From assembly GCA_025655595.1 (NCBI GenBank), contig JAHXIO010000012.1:1-64000 (forward strand): a stretch of DNA of 64,000 nt, in the 5' to 3' direction. The stretch comes from Candidatus Thiodiazotropha sp. (ex Monitilora ramsayi). Lineage in GTDB: Bacteria > Pseudomonadota > Gammaproteobacteria > Chromatiales > Chromatiaceae. The notes beneath the pieces are model-generated. The model was not told the origin of the DNA and searched no databases. It saw only the letters and a program-made list of their open reading frames with translations. Within the stretch, counting starts at the first letter, position 1. The number at the start of each line of letters is the position of its first letter. Of this stretch, positions 7,751 through 17,765 are shown in pieces. The position numbers and the translations under genes are program-made.

Positions 7751-9271
7751 TTAGTCTGATCTTTGTAGAGCAAATCTTTGGATTTTTCCAGAAGCTGTCT
7801 TAGGGAGTTCTGTAATAAATTCAACTGTTTTCGGTATTTTGTAGACTGCGAGATTTTCTTTGCAGTGTCTTTGTACAGCCATTTTTTTTAGGTCGGATTT
7901 CACCTTGGGGACAATGTATGCCTTAATTGTCTCTCCAAGTACTTCGTTTGGAATGCCGACAACGGCAACCTCCTGTACACCTTCAAGTTCCTGTATGACC
8001 TCTTCAATTTCTTTTGGACTGATGCGGTTACCGCCTGATTTGATCATGTCAGAGGATCTGCCATCTATATAGATGTACCCGTCACTATCGTAGTGCGCAA
8101 GGTCGCCCGTATGAAGCCATCCATTTTTAATCACCTGGTGAGTTTTTTCAGGGTCCTTCCAGTAACACTGCATAATATTCGGTCCACGGGCGATAATTTC
8201 GCCGGTCTCACCTACGGCTACATTTTTCCCAAGCTTGTTCACGATACGTATAGTGACTGAGGGGATTGCATAGCCTATTGAACCCCGTTTATTGCTGAGG
8301 TCACCAGGAGGAAGATAGGTTAGTCTTGCGGTTGCCTCCGTTTGCCCATACATTACAAACAAATCGATTTCTGGCATTGCATCAATCAATCGGTCAACTA
8401 GTGCTGGAGGCATAGGTCCGCCAGCTTGCGTGACATAACGTAATGAAGGAAAACTGTACTGAGTGAGATCGACTCTTCCAAGTATTAAGGAAAAAGTTGA
8501 GGGCACTCCAGAAAAACCGGTCACTGACTCGGATTCGATCAGGTCTAGTACCTTATGCGGATAAAGGAGGTTGTTTTCGAGTACCAATTTCGCGCCAACA
8601 GCGATATGAATGTGCATTATTGAATTGCCATAGGAATAGTAAAATGGCAAGACGTTGACGATACTGTCAGACGTATTCAATTTTAGATATTCAAGTATTG
8701 AGTCAATATTTGACTCAAGATTGCCATGGCTCAGTGTTACACCTTTTGGTTTGCCCGTGGTGCCTGAAGTGTAAATGATCGATGCAAGGCTTGATGATTG
8801 TATCTCAACATCTGGAAGACGGTAATCACTGGAAACTATAGAATGCCAAGTGCTGTCATCCAGACTGACCCGTGAGTTATCTCCACTACCGACAGGAATA
8901 ATATGAATACCTGATATCTCACGGTCTCTGAGATTGTTGAGCTCGGGGTGGTTATCGTCGATAAACAGCCAGCGGGCACCGGAGTGATTCAGCCAGTTTA
9001 GAAAATCACTGGTTTTAGCCTGAGTATTCAGTGCTACAGTGACGCCACCCGCGCACCATACGCCGTAATATATGGCGATATAGTGTGCAGAGTTTGCCAG
9101 GATAAGAGCGACTCTGTCTTCCCGTTCAATTTCGTTTTCTAATAGATAGCCAGCTACATTTGCAGATAAAATCCCAAGCGAACCATAGGTTGTTCGTTCA
9201 ATACCCTGCACAACAGCCAGTGTATCTGGTTGGTGTAAGAGTGTTTGCTTAAAGCGATCTACCAGCGACAT
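7751..9271 (-). CDS. AMP-forming acyl ligase (class I adenylate-forming enzyme)
   Basis: The 506-aa protein shows the full ANL-superfamily motif set: P-loop YTSGTTGKPKG near residues 167-177, MYGQTEAT near 310, TGDLAHYD near 396 with the hinge after it, and the C-terminal catalytic lysine in KTASGKIQRF near 490. These enzymes adenylate a carboxylic acid and transfer it to CoA or to a carrier-protein phosphopantetheine. A free acyl carrier protein is encoded 17 bases upstream, so loading of that carrier is the likely job. The order AsnB, ACP, ligase recalls exosortase-A-associated loci, which contain a related ligase. Acid substrate unknown. Confidence 0.9.
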   Translation of the reverse strand: MSLVDRFKQTLLHQPDTLAVVQGIERTTYGSLGILSANVAGYLLENEIEREDRVALILANSAHYIAIYYGVWCAGGVTVALNTQAKTSDFLNWLNHSGARWLFIDDNHPELNNLRDREISGIHIIPVGSGDNSRVSLDDSTWHSIVSSDYRLPDVEIQSSSLASIIYTSGTTGKPKGVTLSHGNLESNIDSILEYLKLNTSDSIVNVLPFYYSYGNSIMHIHIAVGAKLVLENNLLYPHKVLDLIESESVTGFSGVPSTFSLILGRVDLTQYSFPSLRYVTQAGGPMPPALVDRLIDAMPEIDLFVMYGQTEATARLTYLPPGDLSNKRGSIGYAIPSVTIRIVNKLGKNVAVGETGEIIARGPNIMQCYWKDPEKTHQVIKNGWLHTGDLAHYDSDGYIYIDGRSSDMIKSGGNRISPKEIEEVIQELEGVQEVAVVGIPNEVLGETIKAYIVPKVKSDLKKMAVQRHCKENLAVYKIPKTVEFITELPKTASGKIQRFALQRSD

Positions 9272-9288
9272 TGAACCAGAATCGCTCT

Positions 9289-9534
9289 CTAATGAGATTT
9301 TTGATCGATAAAAGCAATGATGTTATTCACTGAATCAAGATTTTCTGGAATCATCTCTTCATCCGCTATTTTGATTCTGAATTCGTCCTCTAGGAAATAG
9401 ATAACTTCCAGTATTCCGGTCGAATCAAGTACACCTTTATCTAAAAAGGAATCAGTACTGTTCAAAGCGGCTTGATCATCCGTGAAAAGATAATTTTCAA
9501 GGATATAGTTTCTGACTTTTGCTTCTGCTGACAT
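9289..9534 (-). CDS. acyl carrier protein (stand-alone)
   Basis: An 81-aa acidic four-helix protein. The phosphopantetheine attachment site is Ser38 in LDSTG, following the FLDKGV turn typical of carrier proteins, and helix III is recognisable as NLDSVNNIIAFI. It would carry the acyl group activated by the ligase encoded 17 bases downstream. I used the ATG at 9534; a TTG three codons upstream is also in frame but leaves no room for the ribosome site AAGGCG. It is not part of the fatty-acid synthesis cluster, since no fab genes are near, so it is probably dedicated to this pathway. Confidence 0.88.
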   Translation of the reverse strand: MSAEAKVRNYILENYLFTDDQAALNSTDSFLDKGVLDSTGILEVIYFLEDEFRIKIADEEMIPENLDSVNNIIAFIDQKSH

Positions 9535-9581
9535 GGTATACAACGCCTTCTGCTATCAATATGAAATAAAAAACCGCCAGA

Positions 9582-11543
9582 CTATTGGTAATAGCCGGAT
9601 ACATCCATCATGGCGGGTGCTGTTTTACTGAGGAACATTTCATCAACCAGCATGGTCGACACAATTCCAACAAATGCCATATTATCTGCGAACCCCAAAG
9701 CCTTGCCTTTTGCGCATTTTTTCATAAGCATGGCTGTGGCCTTTGGGTTGAAATAACCAGCTTGCTTTATGCGATCTTCACTTAGTAACTCATCAATATA
9801 CCCTATTGGTTTGCCATCCTTGAAGAAGGACTGGCTGTCAGGCGCTCGATAGGGTTGTTTGCTACGTGTTCTTATGGAGTCAGGAACCAACCCCTTCATG
9901 GCTCGCTTGAGCATATATTTTTCATCAAGCCCCATGATTTTGTAGCGATTCGGCATTGTGGCAGCAAATTCGATAACACGATGATCCAAAAAAGGAAATC
10001 GTGCCTCTATTGAGTTTGCCATGGCCACGCGGTCGCCTTGTGAGCTCAATAGATAACCAGAGAGTAGGGTGTTAGCTTCGATATATTGATCTTTATTCAA
10101 TGATTTCCAGCTATCGATCTCTTCAGGTAGTAGACGCGAGATTATATCGTAGGAAAGGGATTGTCCGTATAGTGACTTTACTTCCTCAGAGAGAAATTGT
10201 GTGACTCTTTGTGTCGTTGACCAGCGAGGTATGTGTGCAAAGTAGGGCTTATCGATACTTTCCATTCCCTGCTGGAAAAAACGTTGTGAAAACGCACCGC
10301 TCCCAGTTGGTGAGTGCTTCAGGTAAGGGTAGAGGCGTTCCAATATTCTTGGGCGCCATTTCGAGTTTGGTGACCGGCTCCAAAAGCGCCTGACTTTGGC
10401 CTCTTTGAAGATGTCGTAGCCACCAAACACCTCATCGGCACCCTCGCCGGTTAATACGACTTTATAGTCAGAGTTGGTGACCGCTCCTGACAGAAGCATC
10501 AAGGGTGTCGGTGCTGTCCTGACAATCGCAGTTTCAGTGTGCCATATGACCCTGGGAAATGCTTCGCCGATATCTGAGCGCTTACACATTACATGGCTGT
10601 GATTGGTGCCAAGATAGTCAACGAGTTCTTTTTGAAATCCACTTTCATCGAATTCTTCGTCTTCAAATCCTATTGAAAATGTGCGTAATGGGGTATCTGT
10701 GTAGTTTTTAATAAGAGAGGTAATGACTGACGAGTCGAGTCCACCACTTAGGTATGCGCCAACAGGGACATCGGCCCTTAGTTGCAGTCTTACTGAGTCG
10801 ATCATGAGTGATCTTAGCTCTTCAGCCCAGTCATCTGCAGATCGATTATGATCAATGCCTTCGGCGGAAAAGTCCCAGTCCCAATATTTGATAATTTTTT
10901 TCTCTCCGCGTTCGATTAGCATTAGACTGCCGGGAGCCAGTGTCCTAACTCCCTCGAACAGACTGTTCGGGGGAAGTGTTGACCAGAATGTGAAGATTTC
11001 CTGTAGGGCTTTGACGTTGATCTTTCTGGGAATATCTGGAAGAGAAAAGAGGGATTTCACCTCAGACGAAAAATAGATTCGGCCACCGACCTCCGTGTAA
11101 AAAAGCGGTCGAATACCAGCTCTGTCTCTGGCGATAACCAGCCGCTGTCGATTGTTGTCCCACAGGGCGATAGCGAATTGGCCGTTGAGGTGATCGACAA
11201 AGTCAAGACCGTGTTGTTCGTAGAGATGGACTATGACTTCGGTGTCAGAGTGTGTATAGAAATGATGACCGGATTTTACCAGTGATTCGCGCAGTTCTAT
11301 ATAGTTGAAAATTTCACCGTTAAAGACTACCTGGATTGAGCCGTCTTCGTTTCTGATGGGTTGGTCCCCATCGATGAGATCGATGATACTGAGTCTTGCA
11401 TGGGCTAAACCAATTCGCTCATTACTGAAATAACCGTAGCCATCCGGTCCGCGATGGTGGACGGCTTCAATCATTTGCTTTAATTCTGCATGTGTTGGTG
11501 GATTCCCACCGTTAGCATTAATTATACCTGCAATACCGCACAT
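9582..11543 (-). CDS. asnB: asparagine synthase (glutamine-hydrolysing)-like amidotransferase
   Basis: The 653-aa product begins MCGIAGI, exposing the nucleophilic Cys2 of the class II glutaminase, followed by HHRGPDGYG near 30 and FNGEIFNY near 75. The synthetase domain has the PP-loop SGGLDSS at residues 266-272 and GEGADEVFGGY near 370. It would hydrolyse glutamine and pass ammonia to an adenylated carboxylate. Paralogues in glycan and exosortase loci amidate sugars or polymer precursors rather than making asparagine. It is the first gene of the asnB-acp-ligase-nadE-GNAT operon, whose internal gaps are 8-47 bases. It lies 66 bases after the IorB-like gene on the same strand, so read-through from there is possible. 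Confidence 0.9.
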   Translation of the reverse strand: MCGIAGIINANGGNPPTHAELKQMIEAVHHRGPDGYGYFSNERIGLAHARLSIIDLIDGDQPIRNEDGSIQVVFNGEIFNYIELRESLVKSGHHFYTHSDTEVIVHLYEQHGLDFVDHLNGQFAIALWDNNRQRLVIARDRAGIRPLFYTEVGGRIYFSSEVKSLFSLPDIPRKINVKALQEIFTFWSTLPPNSLFEGVRTLAPGSLMLIERGEKKIIKYWDWDFSAEGIDHNRSADDWAEELRSLMIDSVRLQLRADVPVGAYLSGGLDSSVITSLIKNYTDTPLRTFSIGFEDEEFDESGFQKELVDYLGTNHSHVMCKRSDIGEAFPRVIWHTETAIVRTAPTPLMLLSGAVTNSDYKVVLTGEGADEVFGGYDIFKEAKVRRFWSRSPNSKWRPRILERLYPYLKHSPTGSGAFSQRFFQQGMESIDKPYFAHIPRWSTTQRVTQFLSEEVKSLYGQSLSYDIISRLLPEEIDSWKSLNKDQYIEANTLLSGYLLSSQGDRVAMANSIEARFPFLDHRVIEFAATMPNRYKIMGLDEKYMLKRAMKGLVPDSIRTRSKQPYRAPDSQSFFKDGKPIGYIDELLSEDRIKQAGYFNPKATAMLMKKCAKGKALGFADNMAFVGIVSTMLVDEMFLSKTAPAMMDVSGYYQ

Positions 11544-11609
11544 ATCAGGTCAGGCCAATGATGATATTCCAGGAAGACAAGCAGTTATATCCACTTTCGG
11601 GTACATTGC

Positions 11610-13739
11610 TCATGTGATCTTGATGCCCCCATTGTCAAAGGGAATCGGTAAGTTTCGAGTCGGTTTTCCACTAGCTGCGAACAGCGCATTGGCAAGCGCA
11701 GGTGCCAATGGAGGGACTCCAGGTTCACCTATGCCTCCGGGACTCCCATCACTCTCGACGATGACAACCTCAATAGGTGGTGTCTCTGCCATGTTCAGAA
11801 TGGGATAGTTGTGGTAATTGCTTTGCTGCACCTGGCCGTCTCTAATTGTAATGAATGATTTCAATGCGGCTGTCAGACCAAATACGATCGATCCTTCAAT
11901 CTGCGCCTTTGCAATATCTGGATTGATCGCGATACCGCAATCAATTGCGCATGTAATCTTCTCTATTTTCAGTCTGTTACCATGTTCTACCAGTTGCACG
12001 ACTTCAGAAGCGTAGCTACCAAAGCCGGCATGAGAGGCGACCCCAAACAGGCCTCTCTCACTGGACCAATCTGTCTTATCAGCGGCAATCTCCAGGGTTT
12101 TCTTTAATCTGGGTGTCTGCGACATTAGCTGAAGACGCAATTCCAATGGGTCGTGATTGCCGGCACGGGCTAATTCATCAAAGAAATGCTCCACCGCGAA
12201 AGCATTGTATGCGTGCATTACTGATCGCCACGGACCCACTGGCAGTATTTTTCCGATATCGATCAAATCGACACGAATGTTGGGAATATCATAGGGAAGT
12301 CTGTCCGCTCCATGTGGCTTGGCATTTGGACCTTTGATAATGTGATGCCAAGCAATTGGGAGACCGTTTTCATCCAGTGCGCCACGCATTTCGTGTAGTG
12401 TCAGGGGGTGGTAAAAATCGTGTTGAATATCCTCTTCCCGGGTCCAGACTAACTGTACGGGTTTTTTCGTACGTTTAGCGACCTGGGTCGCTTCTGAGAC
12501 AAAGTCCTGCTTCAAACGTCTTCCAAAACCGCCACCAAGAAGGGTGGTGTTGATTTCGATCGAGTTATCCTCACTACCAAAGAGCTTTGTCTTAATTTTG
12601 TTTGCAGTACGTTGGATTTTTGATTGGGTGACTGATCGGGCTACATCGAAAGCCTCGCTGGGAGACTGTGTTGGTGCCCAGATACGTAGCTTCCCCCCTT
12701 CGAAACTGGCTGTGCAGTTCATGGGCTCTAAAGGTACATGTGCCTGGAACGGCAAGGTATATTCGCTTTCTAAGCTACCTGTATTGAGCAGCTTCTCCGG
12801 GTTTCCCTGTTTAACCACTTCTGTTGTCTGATCGGCTCCCAGCTCATTGAGTGTCTCGATGATTGAGTCACTGGATATCGACTGTTTATCACCGAAATCC
12901 CACTCAATATTCAAAGCAGCTTTGCCCTTAAAAGCGGTCCAGGTATCTTTGGCGAGGACGATTACCCCTTCTTCTATCTTGAAGACATCCAATACGCCTT
13001 CAATTTTCAGAGTCTTTTCCTTGTCTATTCTTTTGGGTTTACCGCCAAATACAGGGCAGTGAGTGATCGTCGCATATTGCATGCCCGGCAACTTGGTGTC
13101 GATGCCAAACCGCGCCCTGCCACTGATCTTGTCGGGTGTGTCCAGTCTCGGAGTTGGCGTGCCGATAATGGTGAACTCATTTGGTTCCTTGAGTAGGGCT
13201 GTGTCTGGTATCGGCAATTGAGTCGCTTGGGGTACCAATGCCGCATAGCTAAGTGATTTCTTCGACGGTAGATGTAGAATACTGCTCTGCTCGGCGCGGC
13301 ATTCTGAAATCGGTACCTGCCAAGTCAGGGCGGCAGCATTCAGAAGAATCTGCCTGGCGACAGCACCGGCCTGACGCAGAGTTGCCCATCCCTTGCTGAT
13401 ACTGGTACTACCGCCGGTCAGCTGGTAACCATAGGCAGGATTGAGTGTCGCCCGCTCGACTTTTACATGTCGCCAATCAACATTGAGTTCTTCGGCCACG
13501 ATCATAGGTAAAGCCGTGAAGGGGCCTTGTCCCATCTCCGATTCCGCAACAGTGACTATCACATGGCCTTCTGTATCAATCTTCAGCCACGCATTGGGAA
13601 TGAATTGAGCACCATTCCTGGTCTGATCGACAGGTGGGTTATTGCTGCAGCTCCAGCTAATTCCAATCACCAGGCTTGCACCAGCTACCCCGGCACTCAT
13701 TTTCAGGAATTTCCTTCTGTCTGGTTGAAAGGTATTCAT
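11610..13739 (-). CDS. iorB: molybdopterin-binding subunit of xanthine dehydrogenase-family oxidoreductase (IorB-like)
   Basis: The 709-aa protein has a twin-arginine leader ([20 protein letters not shown]) and so is exported folded, probably after cofactor insertion. Family signatures visible are [20 protein letters not shown] near 65, the aldehyde-oxidase/xanthine-dehydrogenase a/b hammerhead ([14 protein letters not shown] near 200), [16 protein letters not shown] near 400 and the C-terminal [18 protein letters not shown] loop holding the catalytic Glu region. IorAB-type enzymes hydroxylate N-heteroaromatics or oxidise aldehydes with a Mo cofactor. Its start overlaps the stop of the 2Fe-2S subunit by 4 bases (ATGA). 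No cytochrome c subunit gene is adjacent, though many IorAB loci have one. Substrate unknown. Confidence 0.88.
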   Translation of the reverse strand: MNTFQPDRRKFLKMSAGVAGASLVIGISWSCSNNPPVDQTRNGAQFIPNAWLKIDTEGHVIVTVAESEMGQGPFTALPMIVAEELNVDWRHVKVERATLNPAYGYQLTGGSTSISKGWATLRQAGAVARQILLNAAALTWQVPISECRAEQSSILHLPSKKSLSYAALVPQATQLPIPDTALLKEPNEFTIIGTPTPRLDTPDKISGRARFGIDTKLPGMQYATITHCPVFGGKPKRIDKEKTLKIEGVLDVFKIEEGVIVLAKDTWTAFKGKAALNIEWDFGDKQSISSDSIIETLNELGADQTTEVVKQGNPEKLLNTGSLESEYTLPFQAHVPLEPMNCTASFEGGKLRIWAPTQSPSEAFDVARSVTQSKIQRTANKIKTKLFGSEDNSIEINTTLLGGGFGRRLKQDFVSEATQVAKRTKKPVQLVWTREEDIQHDFYHPLTLHEMRGALDENGLPIAWHHIIKGPNAKPHGADRLPYDIPNIRVDLIDIGKILPVGPWRSVMHAYNAFAVEHFFDELARAGNHDPLELRLQLMSQTPRLKKTLEIAADKTDWSSERGLFGVASHAGFGSYASEVVQLVEHGNRLKIEKITCAIDCGIAINPDIAKAQIEGSIVFGLTAALKSFITIRDGQVQQSNYHNYPILNMAETPPIEVVIVESDGSPGGIGEPGVPPLAPALANALFAASGKPTRNLPIPFDNGGIKIT

Positions 13740-14209
13740 ACGGTGTCACCATTGCCACCACTTTTTTTGTCGGCTGCCATCTTGATTGCCTGGCGAACGC
13801 GAGGGTAGGTGCCGCAACGACAGAGTACTCCGGACATGGCTTGGTCGATATCTCTGTCGGAAGGGCGCTTATTATTATTCAGTAAAGCTATGGCGGTTAG
13901 AATTTGGCCCGACTGACAGTAACCGCACTGAGGTACCTGTATGTCCTCCCATGCCTGTTGCACAGGATGGCTGTTGTCGTTGGAAACTCCCTCGATTGTG
14001 AGTATCTCCTGGTCTTCAACCTCAGAAGTCGGAGTGATGCACGACCTTACGGGAAGTCCATCTACCAAGACTGTGCAGCTGCCACAGACACCTATACCGC
14101 AGCCGTATTTTGTACCGGTAAGATCCAGATGATCTCTCAATACCCACAGTAATGGTGTGTCCGGGTCTATATCGATATCATGGACCGTTTGATTTATGTT
14201 GATTTTCAT
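13736..14209 (-). CDS. iorA: 2Fe-2S subunit of xanthine dehydrogenase-family oxidoreductase (IorA-like)
   Basis: A complete 157-aa small subunit. The plant-type ferredoxin cluster ligands are in [12 protein letters not shown] plus the downstream Cys in RSCI; the second [2Fe-2S] cluster is bound by QCGYCQSGQ and the CRCGTYPR motif. It passes electrons from the molybdenum centre of the adjoining large subunit to an acceptor. It is the promoter-proximal gene of the pair, and its stop overlaps the next start by 4 bases, which implies translational coupling. It has no leader of its own, as expected if it is carried through the Tat system by the large subunit. Confidence 0.92.
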   Translation of the reverse strand: MKININQTVHDIDIDPDTPLLWVLRDHLDLTGTKYGCGIGVCGSCTVLVDGLPVRSCITPTSEVEDQEILTIEGVSNDNSHPVQQAWEDIQVPQCGYCQSGQILTAIALLNNNKRPSDRDIDQAMSGVLCRCGTYPRVRQAIKMAADKKSGGNGDTV

Positions 14210-14291
14210 AATCTGGCAAGTGATTTAAATTGGCTGAACCGAGGGTAAGTTTGTCACTAGATGTGTGATTGAACTCCATGCTTTCAGTTAC

Positions 14292-14783
14292 TCAGTAGAC
14301 AATTCGGTGATCACTGATCGTCCACTGTTGAAGCAGTTCGCGACACTCTTTATGGAGTCTCTGGGCGACATGAATGTCTCTTTGTTTCAGCGGTCTTCTC
14401 AACTCTTCTTGGATATGGCTGTCATCAAATCCCGCTGAAGCAGCATCATCTCCAGTCGCACCGTAGAAAAGATTTTCGATATGAGCCCAGTAGGCCGCTC
14501 CCATGCACATCGGGCAGGGTTCGCAAGTGGTATAAAGCGTTGCGTTGGAAAGATGGAATGATCCGGTTTCCGAGCAGGCCTCCCTGATGGCCAGAACCTC
14601 AGCATGCGCTGTCGGGTCATTTCGGTAGACGACCTGGTTCCAGCCTTGCCCGATTATTTTACCTTCAACCACCACGATCGCTCCGAAGGGTCCGCCATGT
14701 CCCATTGAGACTCCTTGGCGGGCAAGGGTCAGTGCCTGACGCATGAAATGGTCGTGTTGTGTATCCATCGATTCGCCCGGCAT
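14292..14783 (-). CDS. nucleoside/guanine deaminase-like zinc enzyme
   Basis: The 163-aa protein is a cytidine deaminase-fold enzyme with zinc ligands His in TAHAEVLAI (Glu is the proton shuttle) and the two Cys of TCEPCPMCMGA. The sequence around NQVVYRNDPTAHAE and the C-terminal segment with Asp/His before the end resemble bacterial guanine deaminases of the GuaD type more than TadA. Guanine deaminase converts guanine to xanthine. Its ATG immediately follows the stop of the ABC permease gene; an alternative ATG five codons in is possible. The nearby molybdenum hydroxylase invites a purine link, but IorAB enzymes are not xanthine dehydrogenases, so I do not infer one. Confidence 0.82.
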   Translation of the reverse strand: MPGESMDTQHDHFMRQALTLARQGVSMGHGGPFGAIVVVEGKIIGQGWNQVVYRNDPTAHAEVLAIREACSETGSFHLSNATLYTTCEPCPMCMGAAYWAHIENLFYGATGDDAASAGFDDSHIQEELRRPLKQRDIHVAQRLHKECRELLQQWTISDHRIVY

Positions 14784-15782
14784 CTATTCCCAGCGGAAAG
14801 TCTTCGAGCCGATGATGACGAATATGACAGAGAAGAGTAATAACGCAATTAACTGTTCACCCACATCGGTCAGACCGGCCCCTTCGATCATGACGGCCCT
14901 GGCCGCATCGATCATATGGGTCAGCGGCAGCGCCAGTGAAAGATTCTGCACCAGTGGGTGTGAGCCTTCAAGAGAGAACCAGACGCCGGAAAGTAACATC
15001 ATCGGCCAACTCAGCAGGTTGAGTAGGCCGTTGGCAGCCTCTTCGCTGGTAATTCGAGCGGCAATCAGGAGTCCTACGCTGATCATACTCAGCGCGCCAA
15101 GTATCAGAATCAGCATGAGCAACCAGTATGATCCGTTCATGCGAAAATCAACCACCAGGTTGGTACCCGCATAGACCATGACCGTGACCACCACAATCAT
15201 CAACATACGCGACACGATCTGTGCGGAGAGGAATTCGAAAGCACTCAATGGTGTGGCGCGGAGGCGCTTGAGTACACCATTCTTACGATATCTCACTATC
15301 ACATAGCCCACACCAAACAAGGCGCTGAACATAATATTCATGCCCAGTACGCCGGGTATCAGCCAATCAACATAGCGGATCTCGCGGCCACTGACTGTCT
15401 CTCGCGTCAGTCCATAGGGAGACAGTATCTGCTCCAGTAGATAACCTTTAGGTGAAGTGCTGTTGACCCAATATCGCTGTTTATCCATATCAACGAGCAG
15501 GTCGAGTTGATGCCTGTCGACTTTGCTGATCGCCGTTTCAAGGTCATCGACCGGGATAAAATCCATGTAGCGTGTTTTCAGGAAGTTCTGGATGGGGGCG
15601 TCTAATTCAGCCTGCCCTGTCAAAGCGACCTTATAGAGCTCCTCCTGTCCGGTGGAAAAAAAGAATGCGAAGCCCATAACGATCAGCACCGGCATGATGA
15701 AGTTCCATCCCAGTGCCGTGCGATCGCGCAGGAACTCCAGATTGCGTGCCTGCAGAGCGGCGGAAAAACGGCGTATTGACAT
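14784..15782 (-). CDS. ABC-2 type transporter permease
   Basis: The 332-aa integral membrane protein has one N-terminal TM (about residues 27-45), a large extracytoplasmic domain to about 140, then five TM segments, the architecture of ABC-2 permeases of the DrrB/YadH/YhhJ type used for drug, lipid or polysaccharide export. The motif ITSEEAANGLLNLLSWPMMLLSGVWF near the fourth TM is characteristic. It is encoded downstream of its ATPase partner with a 102-base gap and directly abuts the deaminase gene. Substrate cannot be told from sequence. Confidence 0.87.
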   Translation of the reverse strand: MSIRRFSAALQARNLEFLRDRTALGWNFIMPVLIVMGFAFFFSTGQEELYKVALTGQAELDAPIQNFLKTRYMDFIPVDDLETAISKVDRHQLDLLVDMDKQRYWVNSTSPKGYLLEQILSPYGLTRETVSGREIRYVDWLIPGVLGMNIMFSALFGVGYVIVRYRKNGVLKRLRATPLSAFEFLSAQIVSRMLMIVVVTVMVYAGTNLVVDFRMNGSYWLLMLILILGALSMISVGLLIAARITSEEAANGLLNLLSWPMMLLSGVWFSLEGSHPLVQNLSLALPLTHMIDAARAVMIEGAGLTDVGEQLIALLLFSVIFVIIGSKTFRWE

Positions 15783-15884
15783 GATCAGATAGAGGGATGC
15801 GTTAGAATGTCAGCAATATAACCGAATCACCGAAAAATGTCTGATCGGTCTATTCATGATTTCGACCCTCTTGCGTTTAGGGCT

Positions 15885-16763
15885 TCAGGCACGTAAATGG
15901 TGCCCGGTAAGCTCAAGAAACAGGTCTTCCAGTGTCGGTGAGCGCACCTGAAGCTGATGCAGGGATATCTGCCGGGAAAGAAGGTGGCGTATGGTGACAT
16001 CGATATCGCTGGTGAGGATCTCTATCTGCCCATCCTGGCAGTGAAGGGAGGCCTCGGCATCGGGTTCGAAATCGTCTGGCAGGGAGGCTGCCGGTAGTGT
16101 GATCACGGCATTGTCGAAATGGTCTGACAGCAGGGTCTTGGGATTACCCTGGGAGATGATCTCTCCCCGATCGATGATGATGATCTCATCGCAGAGTTCG
16201 TAGGCCTCTTCCATGTAATGGGTCGTGAGAACCAGGGTCTTGTTCTCTGCCTTGATCTTTTTGACCTGGGCCCAGAGATTGCGCCTTGACTGGGGGTCGA
16301 GGCCGGTTGTGGGTTCATCCAGAAAGACCACCTCAGGGTTGTTGATAAGCGCAATGGCGAGTAACAAACGTTGCTTTTGGCCGCCGGAGAGTTTCCGGGT
16401 ATCCCTATCGAGGAACTCATCCAGTACACAGATCTCCACCAGTTCATCGATAGGGCGCGGATGGCTGTAAAACTGCTGAAACATCTTCAGCACTTCTTCA
16501 ACCCGTATAAACTCCTGCAAGGCGGTATGCTGGAACATGATGCCGGCCTCATCACGGAATTGCTGGCCGAGCGCTTTACCCTTGTAGCGGATCGTGCCGG
16601 CGGATGGTGTTTTGATGCCTTCCAGCATCTCTACAGTCGTGGTTTTACCCGCACCGTTGGGACCCAGGAGGCCGAAACAGATCCCCCGGGGGATGGTGAA
16701 GCTGATGTCGTTGACCGCAACTACGCCGGCGTAATTTTTACTGAGGTGTTCAACCTCGATCAT
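15885..16763 (-). CDS. ABC transporter ATP-binding protein
   Basis: A 292-aa nucleotide-binding subunit of the CcmA/DrrA class: Walker A GPNGAGKTT near residue 35, Q-loop MFQHTALQ near 77, signature LSGGQKQR near 124, Walker B VVFLDEP near 145 and the switch His in TTHYMEEAYELCDE near 180. A C-terminal extension of about 70 residues follows, as in drug/lipid exporters. It powers the ABC-2 permease encoded next. The upstream HDOD gene is on the same strand 30 bases away, so all may be co-transcribed. Confidence 0.92.
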   Translation of the reverse strand: MIEVEHLSKNYAGVVAVNDISFTIPRGICFGLLGPNGAGKTTTVEMLEGIKTPSAGTIRYKGKALGQQFRDEAGIMFQHTALQEFIRVEEVLKMFQQFYSHPRPIDELVEICVLDEFLDRDTRKLSGGQKQRLLLAIALINNPEVVFLDEPTTGLDPQSRRNLWAQVKKIKAENKTLVLTTHYMEEAYELCDEIIIIDRGEIISQGNPKTLLSDHFDNAVITLPAASLPDDFEPDAEASLHCQDGQIEILTSDIDVTIRHLLSRQISLHQLQVRSPTLEDLFLELTGHHLRA

Positions 16764-16793
16764 TGGACCACCGATGCGAATTCGAACCCGTTT

Positions 16794-17633
16794 TCAAGAG
16801 AGAAACATAACTTCGATATTCTGTACGTCATCGGCTACCCCTTCGACTTCGATGATGTTGATTTCTGTCTCCACGCCGACTTTACCGAAAGCGGGTATGG
16901 CACTCCATTTTTCCATAGGGATGCCGTGTTCACTATCGACAATCGCTTCGAGGCGGGAAACCAGCACCACTTCGGCGTAGTCCACCACTTCCGGACTGAC
17001 GTAATCGAAATCTAGAAAACGTTCTGTCACTTTGATCAGAGAGGGAGGGAAATCCCACATCTTCAGTATCCGGCTGCCGATTTCTGGGCTGAGGCTTTCG
17101 ATAACCCGGTCCAGCTCTTTTTCATCCTCCAGCAGTTCATCATAATTTTCCGCCATGGCCAGCACTGGCAGTGCGCCAATATTGTGAATCAAACCCGCCA
17201 GCATGGCCTGGTCCTTGTCCAGGTGTTCGTGGTTGCCGGCGAGGATCCGGCTGAAAGCCGCGATTTGTACACTCTCTTCCCACACCTGTCGAAACTTCTT
17301 GTCCAACAGGTCATTGGTGGCCTGGAAGATCTGCTGCATGATCAGGCTGACGACCAGGCTGCGGACCAGCCGTATGCCCAGTCTGGAAACCGCCATCTGC
17401 AGGTTGTCGATCTGGACACGGCCCCGATAGAGGGGGCTGTTCGCCACATGTAACAGCCTAGCCGATAGGGCTGCATCGTTGGCAATGATGTCAGCCACTT
17501 CCTTGGCGCTGCTCTTCTCCTCTTCCACTGCACTGCGGACTTTTAATGCAACTTCGGGGAGGGTTGGCAGGGTCAAACGGTTGTCATCGATGGCCTGGTA
17601 GAGGGTATCGAGAAAGGCTTTTTCGTCAAACAT
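16794..17633 (-). CDS. HDOD domain signalling protein
   Basis: The 279-aa protein contains an HDOD domain, a degenerate HD phosphohydrolase fold, across residues 15-210: [39 protein letters not shown] and GLIHNIGALPVLAMAENY. HDOD proteins in gammaproteobacteria act in regulation (chemotaxis, c-di-GMP and stress signalling) and most are catalytically silent. Here the position equivalent to the metal-binding HD reads HNIG rather than HDIG, so hydrolase activity is unlikely. Cytoplasmic, no TM. The ATG at 17633 is the only good start. Confidence 0.85.
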   Translation of the reverse strand: MFDEKAFLDTLYQAIDDNRLTLPTLPEVALKVRSAVEEEKSSAKEVADIIANDAALSARLLHVANSPLYRGRVQIDNLQMAVSRLGIRLVRSLVVSLIMQQIFQATNDLLDKKFRQVWEESVQIAAFSRILAGNHEHLDKDQAMLAGLIHNIGALPVLAMAENYDELLEDEKELDRVIESLSPEIGSRILKMWDFPPSLIKVTERFLDFDYVSPEVVDYAEVVLVSRLEAIVDSEHGIPMEKWSAIPAFGKVGVETEINIIEVEGVADDVQNIEVMFLS

Positions 17634-17765
17634 GTGCTGTTATTGTCCTTAGATATATGTGGCCCGGAAGGGTGGGAGCTCAGTCTCTCTTGGGTCGTTT
17701 AGCCGGGATAGGAGATATATCGCACTTCCTCCGCATTTCTTTAAGTCGGTTCCCCCGCATCCGTG

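Noticed and set aside
16371..17015. 214-aa plus-strand frame
   Set aside because: It is antisense to the ABC ATPase and HDOD genes, which carry unmistakable motifs; the length is due to GC-rich codon bias.
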